A DNA stretch of 64,000 bases from Paraburkholderia dilworthii. Its GTDB lineage: Bacteria > Pseudomonadota > Gammaproteobacteria > Burkholderiales > Burkholderiaceae. The notes under the pieces were generated by a model. The model did no database searches. It was not told the DNA's origin and worked only from the letters and a program-made list of their open reading frames with translations. Below are positions 55,802-64,000 of this stretch, in pieces; the first letter of the stretch is position 1, and each line of letters begins with the position of its first letter. The translations under genes were made by a program, and so were the position numbers. The DNA lies in contig NZ_AWZT01000010.1 of NCBI RefSeq assembly GCF_000472525.1, positions 108,818 to 172,817 on the forward strand, written 5' to 3'.

Positions 55802-56449
55802 ATGCGCAAACCGTTGCTTCCCATCATCCCCTTGTCGCGTGACGATCTGCCCGTCGGGGCCGCGGAACTCGCGCGTTTCATGATCGGCAAATACCTCGTG
55901 CACGATGCGCCGCAGGGGCGCATGAGCGGCCGCATCGTCGAAACGGAGGCCTATCCGGTCGGCGATTCGACCAGCCATGCGTTCATCGGACGCCGTCCGT
56001 ACAACGGCTCGATGTTTCTCGCACCCGGCCACGCATACGTGAGGCTCACTTACGGACTTTCGTACATGCTCAATATGTCCGCGGAAGCCGAAGAGATCGG
56101 CGCCGGCATTCTGATTCGTGCGATCGAGCCGCTCGAGGGTCTGTCGCTGATGGAAGCCCGTCGTCCCGGCGTGCCGCTGCGCGATCTGGCGCGCGGACCC
56201 GGCCGCCTGACGATGGCCTTGGGGATCGGTCAGTCTTTTGACGGCCGCGACCTTTGCGCCGGGCGAGATTTGTGGATCGGCGTCATCGAGAGGGGCGATG
56301 TGCCGGTTGGCGTGACGACGCGCATTGGCCTGTCACGTGAGACGCATCGGCCGTTGCGCTTTTTCGAGCCCGGCAGCGCCTTCGTCAGCGGGCCGCGCAA
56401 GCTGCTTCTCGCGCCCCACGCGGACCTGAGCGACGCTGCGCCTCGCTGA
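55802..56449 (+). CDS. DNA-3-methyladenine glycosylase (AAG/MPG type)
   Basis: The 215-aa enzyme removes alkylated purines such as 3-methyladenine and 7-methylguanine from DNA. It has the AAG-family core: [20 protein letters not shown], the catalytic region [18 protein letters not shown] with the essential Glu, then [21 protein letters not shown] and [11 protein letters not shown]. It is a compact, complete bacterial family member. It has no operon partner. Confidence 0.95.
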   Translation: MRKPLLPIIPLSRDDLPVGAAELARFMIGKYLVHDAPQGRMSGRIVETEAYPVGDSTSHAFIGRRPYNGSMFLAPGHAYVRLTYGLSYMLNMSAEAEEIGAGILIRAIEPLEGLSLMEARRPGVPLRDLARGPGRLTMALGIGQSFDGRDLCAGRDLWIGVIERGDVPVGVTTRIGLSRETHRPLRFFEPGSAFVSGPRKLLLAPHADLSDAAPR

Positions 56450-56721
56450 CCGCTCCCATGACGATGACCAGCATATCGGGCGCATTGGCGGTGACGTTTC
56501 GGTACCTCATCCACAAAGGGCACGCGCCGGCTAGTTATTACGAGGACGATGCGCGCCGCGTAGCGAACTGCGGCAATTTCGTCGCACTTTTCCAGTTGCG
56601 ACAATTATGTATCTCACAAATAGGGGTTTTCCCTTGGTGCGCCGGTGACTAGACTGGAATCACTCGCTTCCACATGGTGTGGCAAGCGCGGCAAATAAGA
56701 CTAAGTCTGGAGGTAATGATC

Positions 56722-57066
56722 ATGAAATCGCTTATCAAGGCAGTCGCCATTGCAGCAGTCTTCGCCGCTCCGGTCGCTTCGTTCGCGCAGTCGAGCCAGC
56801 AACCCGTGACCCGCGCCGAAGTCCGCAACCAATTGATCCAGCTGGAGCAAGCGGGCTACAACCCGGCCGTCAGCAATGACCCGGACTATCCGGCTGACAT
56901 CCAGGCCGCCGAGCGTCGCGTACAGGCTCAAAACCCTGTGGTCGCGCAAACACAGCAGCCGGTTGCCGACACGAGCGGCTACGGCGGCATGACGAGCGGC
57001 TCGTCGCAATCGGGCGGTGCGCGTGAGCCGATGAGCGGGCCGAAGTCGGTGTACTTCGGCAACTAA
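56722..57066 (+). CDS. DUF4148 domain periplasmic protein
   Basis: The 114-aa product has a signal peptide (AVAIAAVFAAPVASFAQ) followed by the DUF4148 motif VTRAEVRNQLIQLEQAGYNP. Its C-terminal half is low in complexity and rich in Gly and Ser. DUF4148 proteins are very common in Burkholderiaceae and their function is unknown. GGAGG lies 8 bp before the ATG at 56722, which favours this start over the ATG at 56716. Confidence 0.92.
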   Translation: MKSLIKAVAIAAVFAAPVASFAQSSQQPVTRAEVRNQLIQLEQAGYNPAVSNDPDYPADIQAAERRVQAQNPVVAQTQQPVADTSGYGGMTSGSSQSGGAREPMSGPKSVYFGN

Positions 57067-57367
57067 TGCGAATTGGCAGCGTCGTGTAGTTGAGTCTGCG
57101 GACGGTGGCTCGCGTTATGTCCGCAGCAGCGCGTATTGGTGAAAGAGGTGCAGTCGGCGTGCAGCGAGAAGTGCAAGTTGTGGAGGTGGGCCGCGAGTGC
57201 GCGCTGTGGAAGACGCAGCGCGCAGGCCCGCTTCAGGCGGAAACCAGATTTCGAGCCATGCCTATGCGCAGCGTTGCGAGTGCAAATGCAGTGCAACGCC
57301 CAAACGCGAAATCGCCGCGCGAGACCGGCGGCAAGCGCCACGCTTCGCCACGCGGCACCTGTAAAAT

Positions 57368-57459
57368 CCGGCGCATTGTCTCGCACGGTTCTCAATTCCG
57401 AGGAACCTCCGCTGCCGCAAGGTAGCTTCGCCCAACCGTTCAGCGATTGGGCTTTTTTT
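57368..57459 (+). ncRNA. Candidate small RNA ending at an intrinsic terminator
   Basis: A TAAAAT hexamer (57362-57367) could serve as -10, and the terminator lies about 90 bp downstream. The sequence between contains the pyrimidine-rich aacctccgc, an anti-Shine-Dalgarno-like motif common in trans-acting small RNA loops. No clear -35 hexamer is present, so this is a speculative call. Confidence 0.3.
57430..57459 (+). terminator. Intrinsic terminator, plus strand
   Basis: A 6-bp stem (GCCCAA/TTGGGC) with an 11-nt loop is followed by seven T. It is 364 bp past the nearest plus-strand stop (DUF4148 gene), so it may end either that transcript or a small RNA. Confidence 0.6.
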
Positions 57460-57488
57460 GCGGCTATATATGCGGCATGCGTGACGCG

Positions 57489-57932
57489 TCAGGGACGCTC
57501 GCCGTGGATGTAGAACTCGAGTTGCTGAATGGTGAACTGTTGTTCGGCGATGATGTTCTTCACGAGGTCGCCGATCGACACCATGCCGACGAGCCTGTCG
57601 TTTTCGATTACCGGCAAGTGGCGCATGCGGCGCTCTGTCATGAGCGCCATGCAGTCGTCGGTGGTCTGCTCGGGGCGCACGAAGCGCACCGCTTTGCTCA
57701 TGATCTCGCGTACCGGCGTGGCTTTCGATGACCGGTCCATCAACACGACCTTGCGCGCGTAGTCGCGCTCGGTGACGATTCCCGCGATGCTGTCGCCATG
57801 CGTTACGACCAGCGCGCCAATGCCTTTCTCGGCCATCAACTTGATCGCTTCATAGACGGAGTCGTCGGCTCCGATCGTATAGACGGTCGTGTTGTTCGGT
57901 TTCGTTTTAAGAAGCTGTGCAACGGTTGTCAT
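57489..57932 (-). CDS. CBS-pair domain protein
   Basis: The 147-aa protein consists of two CBS domains at about 10-65 (TIGADDSVYEAIKLMAEKGI and a GIVTERDYARKVV loop) and 75-130 (FVRPEQTTDDCMALMTERRM, then LVGMVSIGDLVK). CBS pairs bind adenine nucleotides and sense cell energy state. Stand-alone forms are regulators of unknown partners. The ATG at 57932 follows GGAG-type sequence. The longer frame is Arg-rich. Confidence 0.92.
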   Translation of the reverse strand: MTTVAQLLKTKPNNTTVYTIGADDSVYEAIKLMAEKGIGALVVTHGDSIAGIVTERDYARKVVLMDRSSKATPVREIMSKAVRFVRPEQTTDDCMALMTERRMRHLPVIENDRLVGMVSIGDLVKNIIAEQQFTIQQLEFYIHGERP

Positions 57933-58238
57933 GGAGCGGCTCCGTTTCGCAGTGCAGCACGCCGGCGCGGCGGGCTGTCGAGGACCAAGCGATTCCAGTA
58001 TAGGCGTGACGCGCCGGCGAGTGTGTTCGGGAATACCTGGAGCGCGCAAAGCGTTCAATTCGAGTAGCGCGCGGGCTCGCGCCGTTCCCACTCGCGGCGC
58101 ATTTCGGCGCTTTGCCGGTGCATGATCCGTGCGTCATGCATGGGCATGCGGGTGCGGTGCGGCGATTAGCGGTAAACTCCTGTCCGTACCTTATCCCCGG
58201 TTTGATCGGGTTCATGTCCAGCACCACTGTCTAACGCC
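57933..58238. promoter_or_regulatory. Divergent intergenic region between the CBS gene and ribA
   Basis: It has no gene. I looked for an FMN riboswitch before ribA and did not recognise one. The two promoters are presumably here. Confidence 0.4.
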
Positions 58239-58889
58239 ATGCTCACGTCTCACGATCCGTCGCCCGCAGTAGACGGCGCAATCAACGGCGAATGCGTCGT
58301 TCTCGACGCCACCGCCACGCTTCCCACGCGCTACGGCACGTTCACCTCTTACGTGTTTCGCGTGGTCGAAAGCGGCGCCGAACATCTTGCGCTCGTAATG
58401 GGCGATGTCGCGAACCGGTCGTCGGTGCTGACGCGTTTGCACTCCGAATGTCTGACGGGCGACGTGCTCGGCTCCTACCGCTGCGATTGCGGCGAGCAAC
58501 TTGATCTCGCGCTGCGCTATATCGCGGCTGAAGGCTGCGGCGTGCTGCTCTATCTGCGCGGTCACGAAGGCCGGGGTATCGGTCTGTCCAACAAGATCCG
58601 CGCGTATGCGCTCCAGGAGCAGGGGCGCGATACCGTCGAGGCCAATCTCGATCTCGGTCTGCCAGACGACTCTCGCGAATACGATTCGGCAGCGGGCATT
58701 TTGCGCACGCTGAAAGTGACTTCCGTCCGCTTGATGAGCAACAATCCCGAGAAGTTCGACACGCTGTCCAAGCATGGCATTCCGGTGTGTGAGCGCGTGG
58801 CGCTCGCCATTCCGATGCGCGAGGAGAACGAGCGCTATATCCGCACGAAGCAGCTCAAGTTTGGGCACTACTTCGACGAGAACGAATAG
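58239..58889 (+). CDS. ribA: GTP cyclohydrolase II
   Basis: The enzyme converts GTP to 2,5-diamino-6-ribosylamino-4(3H)-pyrimidinone 5'-phosphate, the first step of riboflavin synthesis. The 216-aa product has the zinc site [20 protein letters not shown] (three Cys), then [20 protein letters not shown] and the C-terminal [10 protein letters not shown] region with the catalytic residues. It is monofunctional, with no fused DHBP synthase (RibB) domain. It stands alone, not in a rib operon. Confidence 0.95.
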   Translation: MLTSHDPSPAVDGAINGECVVLDATATLPTRYGTFTSYVFRVVESGAEHLALVMGDVANRSSVLTRLHSECLTGDVLGSYRCDCGEQLDLALRYIAAEGCGVLLYLRGHEGRGIGLSNKIRAYALQEQGRDTVEANLDLGLPDDSREYDSAAGILRTLKVTSVRLMSNNPEKFDTLSKHGIPVCERVALAIPMREENERYIRTKQLKFGHYFDENE

Positions 58890-59163
58890 CGGGTCAGGAG
58901 TGTGTCTGCGGTCTCCCAAGGAGAGCCAAAGTAGTCCGCAAGTGGTTGAAAATAAAACAGAATGCACTCCTATTGGCGGCGCCAGTCGCCACATCGACGT
59001 TTGTCTCCGTATGTCTAAACTTGCAACGTCGGCGTAGGTTTTTTCGGCGTTGTCAAGGAAACCTACGCCGGACATTCTTCCCTCAGAAAAACCTACGCCG
59101 AGGGAAGAACGCGCTTCGATACACGTGCCGCAGCCACACTGCCGAGCGGCGGTCACATGACCT
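58890..59163. other. Intergenic region with clustered inverted repeats at the island edge
   Basis: This marks the change from ordinary genes to the decayed island. Two nested inverted repeats lie at 59031-59107 (listed separately). No tRNA gene, the usual integration target of the adjacent integrase type, is visible here. Confidence 0.5.
59031..59107. repeat. Two inverted repeats sharing the core CCTACGCC
   Basis: ggcgtaggttt (59031-59041) pairs with aaacctacgcc (59059-59069). A third copy, aacctacgccg, lies at 59090-59100, enclosed by the 8-bp pair cttccctc (59077-59084)/gagggaag (59100-59107). The structure could be a recombination site, an element end or a terminator for ribA. Confidence 0.7.
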
Positions 59164-60010
59164 TTGATGGATTTCCCGGACTGCGCCTTGCAAGCGTCTA
59201 CGAGCCGGAAATCGTGGGCGTATCGCTACAAGTCACCGGTCGATAGCCGCATGCGGCAAGTGAAGCTCGGTGAATGGCAAGCACTGTCGTTTGCCGGAAC
59301 CATCGCTGCGAGGGAGAAGAGCCGCGTCGAGAGAGACTCGGGCGCCGAGCTTTCGGCACTGCGTCGAATGACGGAAGCAGACGCCATTCGTCCATCGCCG
59401 AACAATTACACCGTCGAACAACTGTGCCGCGACTATCTGCAGGGGCATGCAGAAGTCAACCGAAGACCAAAAGTGCAGTCGAGGTCGCACGTATCTTCAA
59501 AGCGATGTTAGGGCCTATCGCGGATAAGCCTGCGGCTACCATCACGCGCGCCGAGGCTTTCGATCTGCTCCAATCATATCGGCCGACTTCAGTGCTCGCA
59601 GCTCGCGTTCGCATGGAGCTTGGCGGTGCCTGGCACTACGCGCTCGATGCTGGTCCGTCTTCCTGAAAACACCGCTAACTGGTGGAAGGAAGTTCTAAGA
59701 GGGCGACTGAAGAGCAAAGGGCGCAAGGTCGAGGGCCAATATACCGGGACACAAATGAGGGTGCTCTCAATAGAGGAACTGAGCACATTGATGCGATGGC
59801 TGCCGAATTTCAGCTTGACTGTCGCTGATGCGTGACGCTCTACCTGTGGACTGGCACAAGAGGGGGCGAGATTGTCGATATGGAGAGCACCGAGATCGAC
59901 GAAAGCGATGGTCTTTGGAGGACGATTCCCAAACAAAAAACAAAGGGGCTTCATAACGAGAAAGCAACGGATCGGCGAGTGCCGCTCGTGGGCCATTGCC
60001 GACATTCGCC
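59164..60010 (+). pseudogene. Tyrosine recombinase/integrase (DUF4102 type), frameshifted and truncated
   Basis: The reading frame shifts about three times (near 59460, 59650 and 59830), and pieces from successive frames together match an island integrase. The N-terminal DUF4102 part is RKSWAYRYKSPVDSRMRQVK, LGEWQALSFA. The core-binding part is KSAVEVARIFKAMLGPIADK, then GGAWHYALDAG. The catalytic start is LYLWTGTRGGEIVDM with its Arg. At 59830 the lesion is consistent with a single-base loss. The C-terminal HxxR and Tyr region is not recognisable after about 60010. The recombinase cannot be active, and the element it once moved is presumably immobile. Confidence 0.8.
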
Positions 60011-60180
60011 GGCCAAGCCCGCTTCGGCCGCTCCATGTCATTTTGCTGTCGTTAGTCAGCCGATGGAGGTGAATGCCGCGCTTCGCGGATGCCCCCGGGC
60101 GGCACCTGTCCCGTCCGGCTTTCCGAGGCCCGACCAGGCTTGCGCGTCTGAGCGGCCCGGAAGCGGCTTTCATCTGTCGC

Positions 60181-60984
60181 TCAGACTTTCACAACCTCGC
60201 CGCCCGAAAACGCGAGATAGGCGCGCTCGCGCTCTTTTACCCAATCGCGTCCCGGCCAGCAGACAATTACAATAACCGGAGTCAGTACGCAAAAGAGAAG
60301 AGACATACTTACCGAAAACAGGTCATTGTTCACCAGCAATACTCGTACAGCGGGATATGCAAACAAGTAAGCCGAAAATAAAATAATGAAAAAACATTTA
60401 AACGAAATTTTGTTTGCCTCTGCGATGAGATACAGATCTACGATCGTGCGCGAAAAGAAATTCCACGTTGCGATCGACAACAAGGCGCAGCCAACGGTGA
60501 AGACGAGCCACTGGGATACGCCCCACGCAAACTCTATATGCCCGAGATCGCCGTGCTTTGTAACAGACCGAAGCACGATATAACTTATCAACTCGGACAG
60601 ATTTGTAACGTTGACCCAAAGGAAGAAGTAGAACAAATAGGGCCTAGACTCCATTTTTTTCCAACGAATGACGCGCCAGGACACAAGATACAATAATGAC
60701 GTGGCAATAAATGGCCCGGCGAAAGCGATCATTCCTATTGCAAACCTGCCCCCGAAAAGATATATGAGGAAATAGTTCACATGCTCGTCGATACCGTCGA
60801 CGAACAGTACGTTCCTCCAGTCAAAGCTACCGTAATCGATATCGAAAGGATTCAGTTTGTATCCGAACAGCCATGCGGCTACCGAATGGGCGTACTCGTG
60901 CGGGAACGCCGAGACCCAAAGCGACAGAATAAAGAAAATGGGCGTTAGTATGACAAAAGCAACAGCGCGTTTTGATTTATTCAC
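60181..60984 (-). CDS. Putative M50-like integral membrane metalloprotease
   Basis: I do not know a named family for this 267-aa protein. It has about six membrane helices and a zinc-type motif HEYAH (residues 29-33) at the end of the first helix (FFILSLWVSAFPHEYAHSVA). This location resembles site-2 proteases and M50-like proteins, although no clear LDG/NPDG second motif is seen. The region around the helix LWVNVTNLSELISYIVL could supply a third ligand. The start is GTG, 7 nt after AGGAG and directly after the TAG of the ankyrin gene, so it is translationally coupled. Base composition is AT-richer than in all flanking genes, which suggests transfer. Confidence 0.7.
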   Translation of the reverse strand: MNKSKRAVAFVILTPIFFILSLWVSAFPHEYAHSVAAWLFGYKLNPFDIDYGSFDWRNVLFVDGIDEHVNYFLIYLFGGRFAIGMIAFAGPFIATSLLYLVSWRVIRWKKMESRPYLFYFFLWVNVTNLSELISYIVLRSVTKHGDLGHIEFAWGVSQWLVFTVGCALLSIATWNFFSRTIVDLYLIAEANKISFKCFFIILFSAYLFAYPAVRVLLVNNDLFSVSMSLLFCVLTPVIVIVCWPGRDWVKERERAYLAFSGGEVVKV

Positions 60985-61581
60985 CTATTCACTCCTGTTG
61001 CAATTCAGCCTGGCCAGCTTCTTGTTTCGGCTTATGACGCGCGATGTCTCCTCGGATCCGCGCCATTGGTCCGCTGTCTGGCGCGCCGTCAGATGATTTT
61101 TGTCTCTCATGCATGGGTCTGCGCCATACGACAATAGCAATTCGGCAGTCTCCTGATTATCCGATGCGACAGCGGCCATCAACGGCGTAATACCGTCTTT
61201 AGTGCCCCGATTTATCTCCGCGCCGTGCTGGTGCAAACTCTCGACAATCGCAAGATCACCTACCGTTGCGGCAATAATCAGAGCCGTTATCCCGCTGTCA
61301 TTCTCCGTATTCGCGTTTGCGCCACGTGTCAGCAAGTACTCTGCTACTTGACGGCGCTCGTTAATTATCGCGTAAGACAAGGCATCCAGGCCTTTATCAT
61401 CTTTTGCGCTAATATCGGCACCTTCGTTCACCTGTTGCTGGACTTTCGACAGGTCACCGTGTTCCGCAGCGAGCGCAAGCGCGCTTCTCTCCGGTGCTTT
61501 CGCGCACGCAAAAAGTACAAATAGGACAGGTAGCACGGACAATACAGCGAATCGTCCGCGTATGGTCTTATACGTAAGCAT
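60985..61581 (-). CDS. Ankyrin-repeat lipoprotein
   Basis: The 198-aa product has a lipoprotein-like signal (VLSVLPVLFVLFAC, Cys at about residue 26) and then four to five ankyrin repeats to about residue 170 (SALALAAEHGDLSKVQQQVN, DALSYAIINERRQVAEYLLT, GITPLMAAVASDNQETAELL). It would sit on the periplasmic face of the inner or outer membrane. The ATG at 61581 is chosen over the in-frame GTG at 61584. Its stop abuts the start of the metalloprotease-like gene, and the shared AT-rich composition indicates one transferred unit. Ankyrin domains serve as protein-binding or immunity modules, but no role is proven here. Confidence 0.85.
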   Translation of the reverse strand: MLTYKTIRGRFAVLSVLPVLFVLFACAKAPERSALALAAEHGDLSKVQQQVNEGADISAKDDKGLDALSYAIINERRQVAEYLLTRGANANTENDSGITALIIAATVGDLAIVESLHQHGAEINRGTKDGITPLMAAVASDNQETAELLLSYGADPCMRDKNHLTARQTADQWRGSEETSRVISRNKKLARLNCNRSE

Positions 61582-61965
61582 CACGATTTTCCGCCTTCGT
61601 CACAGACGAACGTGGCCAGTGCTTCCCAAGGCGCTGCCCCACCGCGCTCGTTAGAGGATAGGACTCTTGAGCGAATTATGAAAACGTTATTTTGGAAAAG
61701 CTTGAGTTGTCTAGCACGGCGCGCTTCCGTGTTGCAGAGTGCACCGGGCTGGCCGTTGGCGCATCTGCGCGACTGACTGAACGAGAGCCCGGAACAGCTG
61801 CAGGACGCACCGCTCGCGCACGCCAATGCGGTCGAGTGCACCTACCGGTTCGTCTGAGGAGCTGACGGTCCGGGGGCGACGGACTGTACCCCGCAGCGTA
61901 CGATGCATTCAGACGATCCTGGGCGCCACTTCGTCCCGGTGGATTCGACTGACCTTAGGCGCTGC
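61582..61965. other. Intergenic region with no recognised feature
   Basis: It lies upstream of the ankyrin gene and downstream of the GST gene. It should hold the promoter for the ankyrin/protease unit, but I could not place one. Confidence 0.4.
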
Positions 61966-62679
61966 TCACACTGTCAAATCGCTCCCTGTCGTGCCGATCC
62001 GCTCATGGATGGCTTCGCAATGGTGCACGAGCGCCGGGCGGGACAGTACGTACTGCTTCAACGGCGTGTCAATTTCATAAAAATAGATATTGGCGACGAA
62101 GCCATAGATCGCGGCGTCAACGGTGGCAGGATCGCGGCCGAACACATAGCCGGTGTCGCCGACCGTGTCGGCCACGACGCGCAGATCCTCGATACCTCGC
62201 GCATAGATCGCCTCCAGTTCAGATCGTCCGATGCCCTGATAGTGGTACCGCAGACGGTTGTATTCGCGAGCGGCTTCAAGATCATTCGCTTGAACGTCCG
62301 GGTGGGCGGCAAGCACGGCGTCGCGAAAGGACGGCCAGAAGCGCTCGTCGCGCCAGCGTGAAAAGCTCATGGTCCAGTACAGGTCGTCGAGCGTTCGACG
62401 GATCATAAAGTCCAGATTCAATTGCTTTCGCGAAAGCGCGCGGTCGATGTCCAGATCGTACTGACGTGTTAAATGATCGATGATGCTGTCGCTGTCGCCG
62501 ATCGTATGTTCGCCATCGAGGAGGTAAGGCAATTGGCCACGCGGCGCAAGGCTTGTGTCGAGGACATGACGATGATCGAAGGCGAGCCCACACAATCGCA
62601 TGAACGCAAATACCTTCAGACCAAAGGGATTGTTATCGGCGACGCCAAAGAGATCCGGATAGGAATAAAGCGTCAGCAT
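61966..62679 (-). CDS. Glutathione S-transferase family protein (metaxin/failed-axon-connections-like)
   Basis: The 237-aa product has a thioredoxin-like N-terminal domain (LYSYPDLFGVADNNPFGLKV, then LPYLLDGEHTIGDSDSIIDH) and a helical C-terminal domain (FWPSFRDAVLAAHPDVQAND, then PATVDAAIYGFVANIYF). The classic catalytic Ser/Tyr is not obvious, and the group is related to FAXC/metaxin-like transferases of unclear activity. AAGGAG is 5 bp before the ATG at 62679, which decides the start. Base composition returns to that of the main chromosome. Confidence 0.88.
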   Translation of the reverse strand: MLTLYSYPDLFGVADNNPFGLKVFAFMRLCGLAFDHRHVLDTSLAPRGQLPYLLDGEHTIGDSDSIIDHLTRQYDLDIDRALSRKQLNLDFMIRRTLDDLYWTMSFSRWRDERFWPSFRDAVLAAHPDVQANDLEAAREYNRLRYHYQGIGRSELEAIYARGIEDLRVVADTVGDTGYVFGRDPATVDAAIYGFVANIYFYEIDTPLKQYVLSRPALVHHCEAIHERIGTTGSDLTV

Positions 62680-63195
62680 GAGCACTCCTTGTTTGCGACA
62701 GGAAACAGATCACCAACGCCAGAATGAAAATAACGGACATTCGATGGCCATGCTACTTCATTCTGCCCATCCGAAGTAATAGCCGACTGCTATGCGTCTG
62801 TGGCCAAGGAAAACAGGTTGGCAACGCACGGCTCCTGCATTTTGCGAGATCCGGTACGCGCGTCGTTGGTCCGCTGTATAAAGCGGGCAAACGTAGCCAT
62901 AGCATTGGCTTTGCATGGGTATGGGGCTAGGAACGCCGCAATTGACTGCTCCGGTAAGGCCGAACCGTCGTTCGGATGACTATGCGCTGGCGACGTTGAA
63001 TGTTGAGGTTTGTTCGACGGCCGTCCTCGACCACGAGCTTGTGAGCCAACGACAACGCTTGCCGACAGGCGTTGAATAAACCTAAACAAAAGCATGCATT
63101 GCGAGCAGTCAAAGTTTGGCTGCGCCGATCCCGACTCCCGATGACGGCGCGCGCACCGGCTGAATCGCGCATCTCTATGGTGGTCTACTTTCGAG
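62680..63195. other. Degenerate region without an intact gene
   Basis: Minus-strand frame fragments are present, such as ALSLAHKLVVEDGRRTNLNI followed by QRRQRIVIRTTVRPYRSSQL near 62930-63070. They look like protein remnants of an old element but cannot be assigned. No intact gene is supported. Confidence 0.4.
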
Positions 63196-63524
63196 CTGTC
63201 AGGAAACAGGCCGGGATGCGCTTCCTGCAGCCTGCACAGCAGCGTGAAGGCCTTCAACCGAGGAGCGTGGCGTAACAACGGCACGACCTCGCTGCCCCAA
63301 ACGTCGGCGAACGGATCGGATCGTGTGCGCCAAATGCGCGGCGGGTTGTGCGACGGCAAACGCCCGTTATGCTCGATGCGCCGGGCGGTGCTAGCGCGCT
63401 CATACCAGCTATTGCCGCGGCGACTTCTTGAGTGTTTGCGCTTGCTCGTAAAGAGTCGGATCCGATGGTCCGTCACGTAGGTTCCAGGCATGGCTGTTCG
63501 CTTCTGTTCGACGCGATCAGTCAT
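63196..63524 (-). pseudogene. IS21-family transposase (IstA-like) remnant
   Basis: The 110-codon N-terminal part runs from MTDRVEQKRTAMPGTYVTDH through STARRIEHNGRLPSHNPPRI and DPFADVWGSEVVPLLRHAPR to KLEAHPG-like LQEAHPGLFPDS. This matches the DNA-binding start of IstA-type transposases as I remember them. After about 63196 the similarity ends, and the SKRKH segment upstream also looks altered. The catalytic DDE region and the istB helper are absent, so this is an inactive fragment. Confidence 0.6.
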
Positions 63525-63984
63525 CGTAAAAGCCCGCTGCTCCGGCGCCCCCGGTGGCTCGTCGTCTGCGGCGGCTAGCTGTCTCCGACTCCTGACCACC
63601 GGCCGCCGGCCCTCCAGCGTCATTCGCCCCTCCCGTTGGACCGACGTTAGGACGTCGGCTCCGCATTGCAACCAGTCCTCGCCTTTGGATACGGGCGCCG
63701 CTATCGCCTATCGCAATGTGCTGTCCACAGCTCGTGTCACAAGCCAACTGAAAAATCACTGTCGCGTCCTTGAGCGGTTTGACGTCCCATTTCGTAGACG
63801 CAGCGTATGTCCTGTCAGACGACGAAAGCGGTACAAAAGGTCCGAAAGGAAGGCGCAAAACGCTGACATATCGGCATGCATCCGCGAAGCCAACTGCTAT
63901 TCTTCAGATGCTGCGACTCAGGCGTTTCCGGTCGGCTCTGCTGGTCGTCGGCAGCATTCCGCGTCCCACGCGGAACAGGAGGTG
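63525..63984. other. Region without a recognised gene
   Basis: A minus-strand frame at 63517-63858 encodes 113 aa (starting MRLPFGPFVPLSSSDRTYAA) with an Arg/Gly-rich end. I cannot tell whether it is a gene. Confidence 0.3.
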
Positions 63985-63999
63985 TATGTCACGTCCAGA
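63985..63999 (+). CDS. Possible gene start at the window end
   Basis: AGGAGG stands 3-8 bp before an ATG (MSRPD...), the strongest Shine-Dalgarno match seen here. Only five codons are in the window, so nothing can be said of the product. Confidence 0.3.
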
Positions 64000-64000
64000 T

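Larger units (their letters stand above)
57067..57488. other. Intergenic region with a candidate small RNA
   Basis: No protein gene is supported. The right end carries an intrinsic terminator at 57430-57459 with no annotated plus-strand gene close before it. This suggests a short transcript (see the ncRNA entry). Confidence 0.45.

Noticed and set aside
58890..59163. tRNA gene as integration site of the island
   Set aside because: No tRNA-like cloverleaf or CCA-end sequence could be found next to the integrase remnant.

Overview
The window is high-GC chromosomal DNA that most resembles the genus Paraburkholderia or Burkholderia. This is an inference from the type VI secretion (T6SS) gene order, DUF4148 and DUF3331 proteins, an adenosylcobalamin-dependent ribonucleotide reductase, and a repeat containing GGGGCAACGC of a kind common in these genomes. 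No database search was possible.

Layout. Positions 2-214 hold the 3' end of an ornithine cyclodeaminase/mu-crystallin gene, followed by a 9-bp tandem repeat and zwf (720-2201). Positions 2298-23352 hold a nearly complete T6SS locus in four blocks. These are tssJ-tssK-tssL (leftward), a TPR lipoprotein gene followed by tssB-tssC-hcp-tssE-tssF-tssG-clpV-tssA (rightward), tssM-tagF-tagL (leftward, converging on tssA at a shared terminator) and a tagX-like peptidoglycan peptidase (leftward). A membrane-anchored protein with a Cys-rich C-terminus diverges from tagX. vgrG and PAAR genes are absent, so the spike and effectors must be encoded elsewhere.

Positions 24629-45900 are ordinary accessory metabolism and envelope genes. 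They include a nucleoside hydrolase lipoprotein, a LysR regulator, a 614-bp palindromic repeat element, a Zn alcohol/aldehyde dehydrogenase with a divergent AraC regulator, a PhnA-like protein, a two-sensor diguanylate cyclase, a 2-hydroxyacid dehydrogenase and nrdJ. Further along come an AI-2E family transporter, an esterase, OpgC, a porin, a LytM/NlpD-like lipoprotein and an alpha/beta hydrolase with an Asp nucleophile.

Positions 46183-50209 encode a three-subunit periplasmic molybdenum hydroxylase (2Fe-2S subunit, Tat-exported Mo subunit, three-heme cytochrome c). Positions 50319-53781 hold an amino-acid-type ABC importer without an ATPase gene and a divergent GcvA-like LysR regulator. ChaA, a BON protein, a 3-methyladenine glycosylase, a DUF4148 protein, a CBS-pair protein and ribA follow.

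The right end (about 58900-64000) looks like a decayed island. It has clustered inverted repeats, a multiply frameshifted tyrosine integrase, an AT-richer two-gene unit (HEYAH membrane metalloprotease-like protein plus ankyrin-repeat lipoprotein), a GST and an IS21-type transposase remnant. The ankyrin/protease pair is the part of the window least explained by known systems.
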